A stretch of 36,652 bases of DNA from assembly GCA_900319615.1 (NCBI GenBank), contig ONPE01000005.1, forward strand, positions 1 to 36,652, written 5' to 3'. Below, piece after piece: positions 7,087-14,679 of the stretch; positions within the stretch are counted from its first letter, which is position 1; the number at the start of each line of letters is the position of its first letter. The notes beneath the pieces were generated by a model. It had not been told where the DNA came from and searched no databases. It was given only the letters and a program-made list of their open reading frames with translations. Both the position numbers and the translations under genes were made by a program. The DNA is from an uncultured Eubacteriales bacterium. Its GTDB lineage: Bacteria; Bacillota; Clostridia; Oscillospirales; Acutalibacteraceae.

Positions 7087-8289
7087 ATGTATTTCAAAAG
7101 ATTTTTGCCCGTATTTTTGTCTGTGCTGTTCTTAGCAGTATCTGTTGTCTATGTATCTGACAAGCCCGTACCGTTGGCTGTGTCCAAAAAGGCAACTGCC
7201 GACTCGCCGACCGTACGGCATCGCGATATGCGCGGAGTATGGGTGACCTATATGACACTCGACGTCGAGGATGAAGCAGACAAAGAAACGGCGTTCAAAG
7301 CACGCGTAGACGATATCATCGGGTATATGAGCGATAACTCTCTGAATACGATGATCGTGCAGGTCAGACCGTTCTGCGACGCGATCTATCCGTCAAAGCA
7401 CTTCCCGTGGTCGCACATCCTTACAGGGACTCAGGGAGAGGATCCGGGTTACGATCCGCTGCAGTATATCATCGACCGCTCGCATGAGAGCGATATCTCC
7501 GTGCACGCGTGGATAAATCCGTACCGTATAGCGACCGCACAAACGCCGTCTGAGCTCTGCGAAAACAACCCCTACATCAGGGAGCCCGATATCGGAGTAC
7601 AGGTCAACGACGGACTGTATCTTGATCCGGCGTCCGAAAAAGCCCGGGAGCTTATAGTCAAGGGCGTCTGCGAACTTGCACAGAGGTACGATATCGACGG
7701 TATACAGTTCGACGATTACTTCTATCCGCCCGACTGCGGCGACTTTGACAAAGAGGCTTATGAAGCGTACAAACAAAACGCCGACTCTCCCCTGTCGCTC
7801 GAAGACTACCGCAAGGATAACGTCAGCAGGCTGATAAAAGCGGTGTATGAAGCAGCTCATAAGGCGAAGCCGGATATCAGCTTCGGGGTATCTCCGCAGG
7901 GCAATCTGAAAAACAACGACGGCATATACGCGGATGTAGCCAAGTGGTGCACCGAGAGCGGCTATATCGACTACATCTGTCCGCAGCTGTACTACTCGCT
8001 GGATAATCCGGCGCTCCGCTTTGAACAAGCGCTCAGAGAATGGCAGGCTTTGGACATGGCTGACGGTATCTCACTGTATATCGGTCTGCCGGTATATAAG
8101 GCAGGAACCGACGCCGACGGCGGCACATGGCTCGACAACGACGATATCCTGCTCACCGAAGTAAAGATATGCGAAGAGAGCGGCGCTGACGGCTTCATGC
8201 TGTACAGCTACGACAGCCTTTTCAACGAAGAGAGCTCGGATGAAGTCAAAAACGTAATGAATTATCTTACCGGCTCACCCGTGCAGTAA
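7087..8289 (+). CDS. Secreted GHL10-type (DUF187, YngK-like) glycosidase-like protein
   Basis: The 400-residue protein starts with a signal peptide (basic MYFKRF, then a hydrophobic stretch to about residue 23) and no lipobox cysteine. The mature part is a TIM-barrel-like domain with family motifs MRGVWVTYMTLD, MIVQVRPFCDAIYPS, VHAWINPYRI, DGIQFDDYFYPP, SFGVSPQGN, YIDYICPQLYYS and DGFMLYSYDSL. This matches glycosyl-hydrolase-like 10 proteins thought to act on cell-surface polysaccharide; the substrate is not shown. The ATG follows GGAGTG. It has no dockerin or binding module. Its last 28 bases overlap the 3' end of mtaB on the other strand. Confidence 0.9.
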   Translation: MYFKRFLPVFLSVLFLAVSVVYVSDKPVPLAVSKKATADSPTVRHRDMRGVWVTYMTLDVEDEADKETAFKARVDDIIGYMSDNSLNTMIVQVRPFCDAIYPSKHFPWSHILTGTQGEDPGYDPLQYIIDRSHESDISVHAWINPYRIATAQTPSELCENNPYIREPDIGVQVNDGLYLDPASEKARELIVKGVCELAQRYDIDGIQFDDYFYPPDCGDFDKEAYEAYKQNADSPLSLEDYRKDNVSRLIKAVYEAAHKAKPDISFGVSPQGNLKNNDGIYADVAKWCTESGYIDYICPQLYYSLDNPALRFEQALREWQALDMADGISLYIGLPVYKAGTDADGGTWLDNDDILLTEVKICEESGADGFMLYSYDSLFNEESSDEVKNVMNYLTGSPVQ

Positions 8290-9554
8290 TCGTCAAAAGC
8301 CCCGGTCAGCCTTACGTTGATTATCTCGCCGCTTTGTATGTTGTCGTCGGCGACTCTGACCTTGGTATAATTCATAGTAAAGCCCTCGAAAAAGCCGTCC
8401 TTAGCTCTGGTCTCGAACAGAACCGGCTGTATCAGACCGACCTGACTTTCCATAAAACGTCGCTGTGAAGCCAGCGTGCGCTCTATCATTATATCGGCGC
8501 GCTCATGCTTGACGCGCTCAGGGATATGACCGTCCATCTTATCTGCGGCGGTACCCTTCCTGCGCGAATACGGGAATACGTGTGTCTTTGCGAAGCCGAT
8601 CTTCTCGCAAAACTCAACCGAGGCAGTGAAATCCTCGTCTGTCTCGCCGACAAAGCCGACCATGACGTCGGTGGTAATCGACGGATTATCGAACAAGCTG
8701 CGGATATCGCCGACTATGCGCTCATACTCGGCGGTATCATAGTGGCGGCGCATACGGCGCAGGGTGCTGTCGCAGCCTGCCTGTAAGCTGAGATGGAAGT
8801 GCGGACAGAACTTTCCCTGTGCTGCGAGCCGTTTGAGGATATCGCCGGTCATCCTCTCGGGCTCGATTGAGCCGAGCCTCACGCGCTCGATACCGTCGAC
8901 GGCGCATACCGCTTCGACAGCGTCGGCTATATCGAGATCGAACTCCTGACCGTAGGCGCTTAGATTGATGCCGACAAGTACGACCTCCTTAAAGCCGTTC
9001 GCGGCAAGCTCCGAAGCCTCGGCTTTGAGCTCATCGAGGGGCTTCGAGCGTACTCTGCCGCGTGCGTAAGGGATGATGCAGTAGGAGCAGAAGCGATTGC
9101 AGCCATCCTGGATCTTGATGCAGGCGCGCGTGCGCTCATGGAAAGCGCTGATGCGCATGGGCTCGAACTTCTCGTCGCGTGTATGCTCGCCGATACGGAT
9201 GATCGGCTGACGACTCTGCAAAAACTCATCTATCGCATCGACGATATCGCGACGCGCCGTGTTGCCCATCACGATATCGCAGCCGTCGAAAAGCTCGGTA
9301 TCATCCGCGAAAGCCTGCGGCATACAGCCGCACAGCACCAGCACGCAGTCGGGATTCTCCCTGCGGATACGGTGGATATACTTGCGGTTCTTCGCGTCGC
9401 CGGTAGAGGTTACGGTGCAGGAGTTGACAATGCAGACGTCTGCACAGCGGTGATCCGCAGCCGCCTCATAGCCGGACGCTGTCAAAAGCTCAGCCATAAG
9501 CTCCGACTCATATTGATTCACTTTACATCCGAGGGTAACGATATAGTATTTCAA
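8262..9554 (-). CDS. mtaB: tRNA (t6A37-C2)-methylthiotransferase
   Basis: MtaB adds a methylthio group to N6-threonylcarbamoyladenosine-37 of tRNA using two Fe-S clusters. The 430-residue protein begins with TLGCKVNQYESE, the form typical of MtaB rather than MiaB, and keeps three N-terminal cluster cysteines (C10, then in VNSCTV and LCGCMPQ). The radical-SAM motif CNRFCSYCIIPYARG follows at about 151-165, then SLQAGCDSTLRRMRR, DVMVGFVGET and a C-terminal TRAM-like region. The start codon is TTG (9552-9554), preceded by GGTGAT. It is divergent from the HPr-like gene and overlaps the GHL10-type gene tail to tail by 28 bases. Confidence 0.95.
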   Translation of the reverse strand: MKYYIVTLGCKVNQYESELMAELLTASGYEAAADHRCADVCIVNSCTVTSTGDAKNRKYIHRIRRENPDCVLVLCGCMPQAFADDTELFDGCDIVMGNTARRDIVDAIDEFLQSRQPIIRIGEHTRDEKFEPMRISAFHERTRACIKIQDGCNRFCSYCIIPYARGRVRSKPLDELKAEASELAANGFKEVVLVGINLSAYGQEFDLDIADAVEAVCAVDGIERVRLGSIEPERMTGDILKRLAAQGKFCPHFHLSLQAGCDSTLRRMRRHYDTAEYERIVGDIRSLFDNPSITTDVMVGFVGETDEDFTASVEFCEKIGFAKTHVFPYSRRKGTAADKMDGHIPERVKHERADIMIERTLASQRRFMESQVGLIQPVLFETRAKDGFFEGFTMNYTKVRVADDNIQSGEIINVRLTGAFDDYCTGEPVR

Positions 9555-9599
9555 ATAAAATCACCACGAAATAATGAGTATTATTATGCGAATTTGCTG

Positions 9600-9628
9600 T
9601 TGATAACGGTCGAAAACAGTGCTAAAAT
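9600..9628 (+). promoter_or_regulatory. Promoter of the HPr-like gene
   Basis: TTGATA (9600-9605) and TAAAAT (9623-9628) have 17-base spacing and lie 32 bases before the ATG. They are in the short divergent region shared with mtaB. Confidence 0.65.
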
Positions 9629-9659
9629 TAGTACGTCAAAAATGACGCGGAGGTACGAT

Positions 9660-9890
9660 ATGTATAGCACAAAGATTTCAATAAAAGGCGTGGACGCAGC
9701 AAGAAAATTCGTCTCGATGACCGCAAAGTATCCGAAGATAAAGATCACGCTGAATCACAACGAGTATTCCATAGACGCTCACTCTATCATCGGCATCCTG
9801 TCGCTCGATCTTACCAAGCCGATTTTGCTTGAAGCCGAGGGCGATGACATGGACGCCTTTATCGAGGATCTGAAACCTTTTACAGTATAA
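9660..9890 (+). CDS. HPr-like protein lacking the phosphoryl-accepting histidine
   Basis: The 76-residue protein has HPr size and fold signature. HSIIGILSL (41-49) aligns with the regulatory-serine motif KSIMGVMSL of HPr, keeping Ser42 at the Ser46 position. The usual GIHARPA active-site motif reads GVDAARK, with Asp12 where the PEP-dependent phosphoryl-accepting His should be. It therefore cannot act as a classic PTS phosphocarrier. A Crh-like regulatory role through serine phosphorylation is an inference from family knowledge. The ATG at 9660 has GGAGG six bases upstream; longer upstream reading is only antisense to mtaB. It has its own promoter and terminator. Confidence 0.85.
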   Translation: MYSTKISIKGVDAARKFVSMTAKYPKIKITLNHNEYSIDAHSIIGILSLDLTKPILLEAEGDDMDAFIEDLKPFTV

Positions 9891-9913
9891 CATAAATCAT
9901 CATATTGTCAAAT

Positions 9914-9946
9914 CAAGCGCCTGAGTCAATGCTCGGGCGCTTGTTT
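9914..9946 (+). terminator. Intrinsic terminator after the HPr-like gene
   Basis: A 12-pair stem (arms 9914-9925 and 9932-9943, one T-G wobble) with a 6-base loop is followed by TTTGTGT. It faces the amylase terminator 10 bases away on the other strand. Confidence 0.8.
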
Positions 9947-9952
9947 GTGTAA

Positions 9953-9981
9953 CAAAAAGGGGCAGACCGGAGTCCGCCCCT
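9953..9981 (-). terminator. Intrinsic terminator of the amylase transcript
   Basis: On the minus strand, AGGGGC and GCCCCT arms with an inner GAC/GTC (one mismatch) form a stem followed by a T-run from the A-stretch at 9954-9958. It lies about 40 bases after the amylase stop. Confidence 0.8.
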
Positions 9982-10018
9982 CGTGTTTAGATCATACTTT
10001 TATGCTTTCGGATGATAA

Positions 10019-13000
10019 TTAATTCCAGCCGGTGACAATGTAATGACCCTTTTCGTTCTTGGAACCGTCCATCCAGAAGCCGGCGTAGCTGAAATCTGTA
10101 ATGTCCTCGGTCTGAGCGCCGTTACCGTTGTTCAGGATAACGCCGACAGCGCCTTGAGGAACATAGCATCTGAACTGGGTCTCGCCGTATTCGTTAGTGA
10201 CTGTCTCAGCCTGAGAGGCGCCGGGCCACTCGCCGTTGAGCTTATTACCGTTAGCGTCCCAAGCATAAACATATGCCGAGCCCCAGTTGAAGTTATCGGT
10301 GAGCAGGAAGGAAACCGAGCCGCCGCTGCCGCCCTGAGTGGGGTCGGTATTGCCGCCTGTGCCGGGATCTGCATAGTTGCCGTCATACTCTAAGGTGTAG
10401 GTGTCGCCTTCGCCGGGCTGCAGATAGAGGGTGTGAGTACCCGCGGGTACATACATCTTATCAAATGTGCTAGTAAGATTTGCTTGATTGACAAGAGTTA
10501 CGGGGTTCTGGAAGTTCGACCAGCCGTCGGTACAATACTGAACGCCTGTGTTATAGTTGCGGACAAATACATAGCTCGGGCCGATAAAGTCATAAGTGAG
10601 TCTGCCGTAATCGTCCATGTTGTGCTCGGAGTTCCTGGTGGCGTCGGAAGTACCGGCAGCCTCACAGTAAACTACAGCAACGAACTTGTTGGAAAGCTTG
10701 ACGAGAGTCTTCTGATCGCCGGACTCTGTGGGAGCTTCAGTCGGAACAACGGGAGTTGTAGCGGGCTGAGTAGCGGGCTCTGTGGGAGCAACGCCGCCGG
10801 CATAGAAGTACTCTGCGACCTTCTTCGGGTTGCTCATACCTGCAAGATAACGCTGGATGTATGTAGCGTCGATAATAGCGAGCTCGTCGTCGCCGTCGAC
10901 ATCGGCTGCGATAACGCCGTTGGGAGCAAGATGGCTGATGTCAGCGATATGGCGCTGGATCAGTGTAACGTCGAGGATGGAAACTTCATCGTCCAGGTCA
11001 GCGTCACCGCGGAGGAGCTTAACGCCTACAGGAGGCTCGGTGGGAGCTTCGGTAGGAGTCTGAGTCGGGATTGTGGGAGTCTCGCCGCCGAGAGAAGTGT
11101 CTGCAGCGGAAAGGGTAGCAACGGGATAATCGCCGTAGTCCTCGAAGCGGAGGTCGCGGAGGATCATGGCGCCGGTGAGCTCGTAGCCGCCGTTCTCACG
11201 GTTTGCAGCGCTGTTGGCTGTACCGTAGTTAACAACGGTCTCGGGCATTGTACGACCGCAGTAGCCGCCGCACTCGGAGAAGGAGTGGAACAGATGGCAG
11301 CGATCGTAAGCGTCCACATGTGCTTTATCGGTATACTGAGAACCGATGAAGCCTTCGTTGAACTTGACATAGTTAGTGTTGTTGGGAACTGTGTAGGAAT
11401 ACAGACCTTCCTGACCGGAAACGGGGGTCATCTTGTGAGAGTCATAAGAGCCGATCTTTGTGTTAGCGGCAATGCCGGTCTTGCACATTACGAAGATACC
11501 GACTGTACCTGAGCCTGTGGTGTCCTCATACGGCCACTTCATGACAGAGTTATCGAAGTAGACCTTCTTAGCCTCGTTAGCGTTCTTCTTCTTAACGTTA
11601 TAGCTTCTGGAAACGGTCTTGGTACCGTTTGTTGCGGTTACGGTGATATCAACGCTCTTGCCGTAAGGGATGGAGCTGTTGAGTGTGAAGGTTGTGGTGC
11701 CGTTGTTGACTGCAACTGCGTCGAGGTTGGAGACCTTGATGGAGCCGCCGGTAGCGTTGCCGATGTTGACCTTGACGGTAGCTGTAGCTGCGGTGTAACG
11801 GTTGAGGACCTCGGGAGTGAGGGTGGTGCCGTCGAGCTGAACGTCGATGGTGGGAGCGGAGTTCTGAGCTGTGGTGTTGTAAACTACAGCTACGCCGGTG
11901 GAGCCTACGTTACCTGTGATCTTGCCGCCGGAAACGGTGAAGTTAGCGCCGCTGACCTGATCCTTGTAGGTGCCGTTAGCCATGGTGCAGCTCTGGTTGA
12001 CGGATGTGGAGGAACCGTTCAGGTTGACGATGACCATACCTGTGGTGCCGCGCTGTACAAACAGATTGGAGCCGCTGGCGGATGTGCTCTCAGCCTGACC
12101 GACGAAAGCGTTCTTGAACTTGTTGACAGCTACGACTGTGGGATCCTTCCAAGTATCTGCGGAACCGGGAGCGCCCATCAGATCGTCGTACTTGATGAAG
12201 CCTGCGGAGTCGATAGCCTCATGCTTCGGGCGAACATAGAACAGAGCGGGTGCGTCTGCACGGGAGCCGACTACAGCCCAGCCGAGGATCTGCTGCTGCT
12301 TTGTAAGGCCTGTGGAAGCGCCGGAGCAGAAGTTATCGTGAGACTCTAACCACAGAACGTTCTGGTTCTTGGAGGAACCGCTGTAACCGTAGTTGATAAG
12401 ACCGGATGCGTTCTTGGAAGACAGAGCGCCGCGAACGGTGTTACCGAAAGCCCAGTCGGTTACGTTGATATAAGGAGTATAAGCATTGATCTGGAACTTG
12501 CCCGCGCTGTCGAGGATCTCGCCGTAGATGTAGGCGCCGGAGTTCTTAGCCTTGATAGCGTTTGTGACGGTCGGCCAGTACTGAGAAGCCAGAGAACCGT
12601 CGGAGGGAGTCTCGATGTGCTTTGCAGCGTCGAAGCGGAAGCCGTCAACGCCTGCGTCGGACAGCGGGTTGATAAGGTTGTTGACAACATAGCTCTGATA
12701 ATCGCTGCTGCCGGTGTTTGCGTCGGGGAGCTGATTATCGAGGTCGCCCTGAACCTGATTCTGACGGGAAGAATCGTCAGCCTTCATGGGATGGGTAAGA
12801 GCATCGTGACGAAGATAGCTTCTGAATGTAGCATTGATTTTGTTGCGGTCTTTTTTGGACTCACAGTTCTGAGCGTGGTTGGTAACAACGTCGGCTACGA
12901 CCTTTACGCCGTACTTGTGCAGCTCGGCGGTAGCAGCCTGCAGCTCAGCGGCAGTACCGAGGGCGTTGCCTACGGTCATGTCTGTGGGCTGGTAGAAGCA

Positions 13001-13303
13001 CCACCAGTCGGTCGCGTACGAGCCGTCGTTAGTGGTAGCCTTTGTTGCCTGGATCGGAGATATCTGTACGGATGAATAACCGGCCTGGGCGATCTCGGGA
13101 GCATACTTCACAAGATCTCTCATGCGCCAGTTGAACGCGTGCAGGATATTACCGCTCTGGACGTTGGGAGCAAGAGCATAGTCGGATTGCATAGCGCCTG
13201 CTGCAGCTGTGTCGGCGTCCGCGGCAGAGAAGCCGGGGATGACGCAAACAGTCAACAGCATGGCGACGACCATGATCAAGCTAACTACTTTTTTCATTTG
13301 CAT
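10019..13303 (-). CDS. Secreted GH13 (AmyE-like, GH13_28) alpha-amylase with internal dockerin and CBM26
   Basis: This 1094-residue exo-enzyme hydrolyses alpha-1,4-glucan (starch). Order: signal peptide (1-27); GH13 barrel with DVVTNH (138-143), nucleophile D225 in GFRFDAAKH, acid/base E262 and the HD pair (H322, D323), closely resembling B. subtilis AmyE; beta-domain (about 400-575); a Cys-containing module (about 578-735) I cannot name; T/P-rich linker; type I dockerin (about 764-825, two Ca-binding repeats starting D767 and D801, each followed by IQR); second T/P linker; unnamed module (about 865-975); G-rich linker; CBM26 starch-binding module (about 996-1075). The dockerin is internal. 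The first ATG is used because AGGAGG lies 8 bases before it. Dockerin implies attachment to a cohesin scaffold (amylosome). No promoter or clear terminator separates it from the upstream permease gene. Confidence 0.95.
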   Translation of the reverse strand: MQMKKVVSLIMVVAMLLTVCVIPGFSAADADTAAAGAMQSDYALAPNVQSGNILHAFNWRMRDLVKYAPEIAQAGYSSVQISPIQATKATTNDGSYATDWWCFYQPTDMTVGNALGTAAELQAATAELHKYGVKVVADVVTNHAQNCESKKDRNKINATFRSYLRHDALTHPMKADDSSRQNQVQGDLDNQLPDANTGSSDYQSYVVNNLINPLSDAGVDGFRFDAAKHIETPSDGSLASQYWPTVTNAIKAKNSGAYIYGEILDSAGKFQINAYTPYINVTDWAFGNTVRGALSSKNASGLINYGYSGSSKNQNVLWLESHDNFCSGASTGLTKQQQILGWAVVGSRADAPALFYVRPKHEAIDSAGFIKYDDLMGAPGSADTWKDPTVVAVNKFKNAFVGQAESTSASGSNLFVQRGTTGMVIVNLNGSSTSVNQSCTMANGTYKDQVSGANFTVSGGKITGNVGSTGVAVVYNTTAQNSAPTIDVQLDGTTLTPEVLNRYTAATATVKVNIGNATGGSIKVSNLDAVAVNNGTTTFTLNSSIPYGKSVDITVTATNGTKTVSRSYNVKKKNANEAKKVYFDNSVMKWPYEDTTGSGTVGIFVMCKTGIAANTKIGSYDSHKMTPVSGQEGLYSYTVPNNTNYVKFNEGFIGSQYTDKAHVDAYDRCHLFHSFSECGGYCGRTMPETVVNYGTANSAANRENGGYELTGAMILRDLRFEDYGDYPVATLSAADTSLGGETPTIPTQTPTEAPTEPPVGVKLLRGDADLDDEVSILDVTLIQRHIADISHLAPNGVIAADVDGDDELAIIDATYIQRYLAGMSNPKKVAEYFYAGGVAPTEPATQPATTPVVPTEAPTESGDQKTLVKLSNKFVAVVYCEAAGTSDATRNSEHNMDDYGRLTYDFIGPSYVFVRNYNTGVQYCTDGWSNFQNPVTLVNQANLTSTFDKMYVPAGTHTLYLQPGEGDTYTLEYDGNYADPGTGGNTDPTQGGSGGSVSFLLTDNFNWGSAYVYAWDANGNKLNGEWPGASQAETVTNEYGETQFRCYVPQGAVGVILNNGNGAQTEDITDFSYAGFWMDGSKNEKGHYIVTGWN

Positions 13304-13332
13304 CTTTAAAACCTCCTAATTAAACAAATGCT

Positions 13333-14601
13333 TTATTTGTTTTTGCCTTTATTTATCAGCTCAGACGCTTTGTCCACTATCGGAAGATCCTTGAGCGTTT
13401 TCTTTTTGGGAGAAGGCTCGGGTTCCTCCGGGCGAGGAGCAATATCGTCTGCTGAAATTTGCTTTTTCTTAAGTCGGCGCTCTGCACCCTCCTCGACGAG
13501 GGTGTATATCGCCGCGAATATCGGCACGCCGAGAAGCATGCCCGGTACGCTGAACAGTCCGCCGCCGACGATGACCGAGATCATGATCCAGAAGCCCGAG
13601 ATACCGACGGACTCGCCGAGTATCTTGGGTCCTAAGATGTTGCCGTCGAACTGCTGCAGGACTATCAGGAAGATCAGGAAGCCTAAAGCCTCCATCGGGT
13701 TGATGATGAGAAGCAGGAAGACCGTCGGGATCGCGCCTATGACCGGTCCGAAGAACGGTATCAGATTGAACACACCTATGATAACGCTTATCAGAAGCGG
13801 ATAGTGGAACCTGAATATCGTAAGACCGATAAAGCACATCACACCGATGATGGAAGAGTCGATGATCTTGCCGACGATGAACTTACCGCATTTATTGTTC
13901 AACACGTCGCCGATATGGAAAAGGCGCTTGTAGAACTTCTCGGGAGTATAAGCGACAATAGCTATCTTGAACTGGCGGATCAGCTTCTCCTTGCTTGCGA
14001 GCAGATAGATCGAGATGATGATACCGAGGCCCCAGTTGTATAGCACGGTGCCGATGCTCATAACGGTAGAGAAGGCGGACGGCAGATAGTTGGTGAAGAA
14101 GCTCTTGATGAACTCTGTCGTATCGTTGCCGGTGATAAGCGCGATGAGGTTGCTGTAGGTCGCCTGCTCGTAGATGTTGTAGCCGGTCATGTTCTTGATG
14201 AACTCAGCCGCGTTATCGGACGCCTCCCTGACCGCCCTTTCATATGCCGGTATACTGTCGATGAGTGTGGTAATGCTCGAAGACAGCTCCGGTATCAGGG
14301 TGCTGACAAGGAATGCTACTATACCGAAAATTATAACATATGCGAGCACTAAAGACAAGGGTTTGCGGAGCTTTTTCAGCCACGGGCGCTTAGTACCCAT
14401 CTTTTTGAAGAGGTGATCGTTGAACGCCTTGTACGGATAGTTGAGCAGGTAGGCTATGACAAGTCCGTACATTATCGGTGCAAGCACCGCAAAAACGGTC
14501 TTCAGAACTTCGTAGACAGATTTGATATTGACAAAAAAGAATATAAGAACCGTAGTATATAGTATCACTAACATTATATTCTTTATTTTCGGATTTTTCA
14601 A
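13333..14601 (-). CDS. AI-2E (PerM/YdbI-like) family permease
   Basis: The 422-residue membrane protein has N-terminal paired helices (about 8-27 and 34-55), another at about 83-103, a soluble insertion (about 105-175), and then a cluster of helices. Family motifs GVFNLIPFFGPVIGAIP and NILGPKILGESVGISGFW are clear. Members are called AI-2E exporters, but others act as Na+/H+ or solute carriers, so substrate is open. The C-terminal about 45 residues are charged and cytoplasmic. The start is TTG (14599-14601), preceded by GAGGTGAT. It lies between polC and the amylase on one strand, with 29 bases to the amylase start. Confidence 0.92.
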   Translation of the reverse strand: MKNPKIKNIMLVILYTTVLIFFFVNIKSVYEVLKTVFAVLAPIMYGLVIAYLLNYPYKAFNDHLFKKMGTKRPWLKKLRKPLSLVLAYVIIFGIVAFLVSTLIPELSSSITTLIDSIPAYERAVREASDNAAEFIKNMTGYNIYEQATYSNLIALITGNDTTEFIKSFFTNYLPSAFSTVMSIGTVLYNWGLGIIISIYLLASKEKLIRQFKIAIVAYTPEKFYKRLFHIGDVLNNKCGKFIVGKIIDSSIIGVMCFIGLTIFRFHYPLLISVIIGVFNLIPFFGPVIGAIPTVFLLLIINPMEALGFLIFLIVLQQFDGNILGPKILGESVGISGFWIMISVIVGGGLFSVPGMLLGVPIFAAIYTLVEEGAERRLKKKQISADDIAPRPEEPEPSPKKKTLKDLPIVDKASELINKGKNK

Positions 14602-14679
14602 TATATCACCTCAATTTTGTGCAATTTCACTCATATGTTTTTCAGTATCGCTCATATGAGCATATTGCCAGAAGGCGTA

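Noticed and set aside
9138..9659. Upstream in-frame extension of the HPr-like gene
   Set aside because: The extension is antisense to mtaB; the ATG at 9660 has GGAGG and a promoter at proper spacing.
14602..14665. Possible 14-codon leader peptide and GCTCATATGAGC palindrome before the permease gene
   Set aside because: The ATG-to-TGA stretch ends at the permease ribosome site but has no ribosome site of its own; too short to support.
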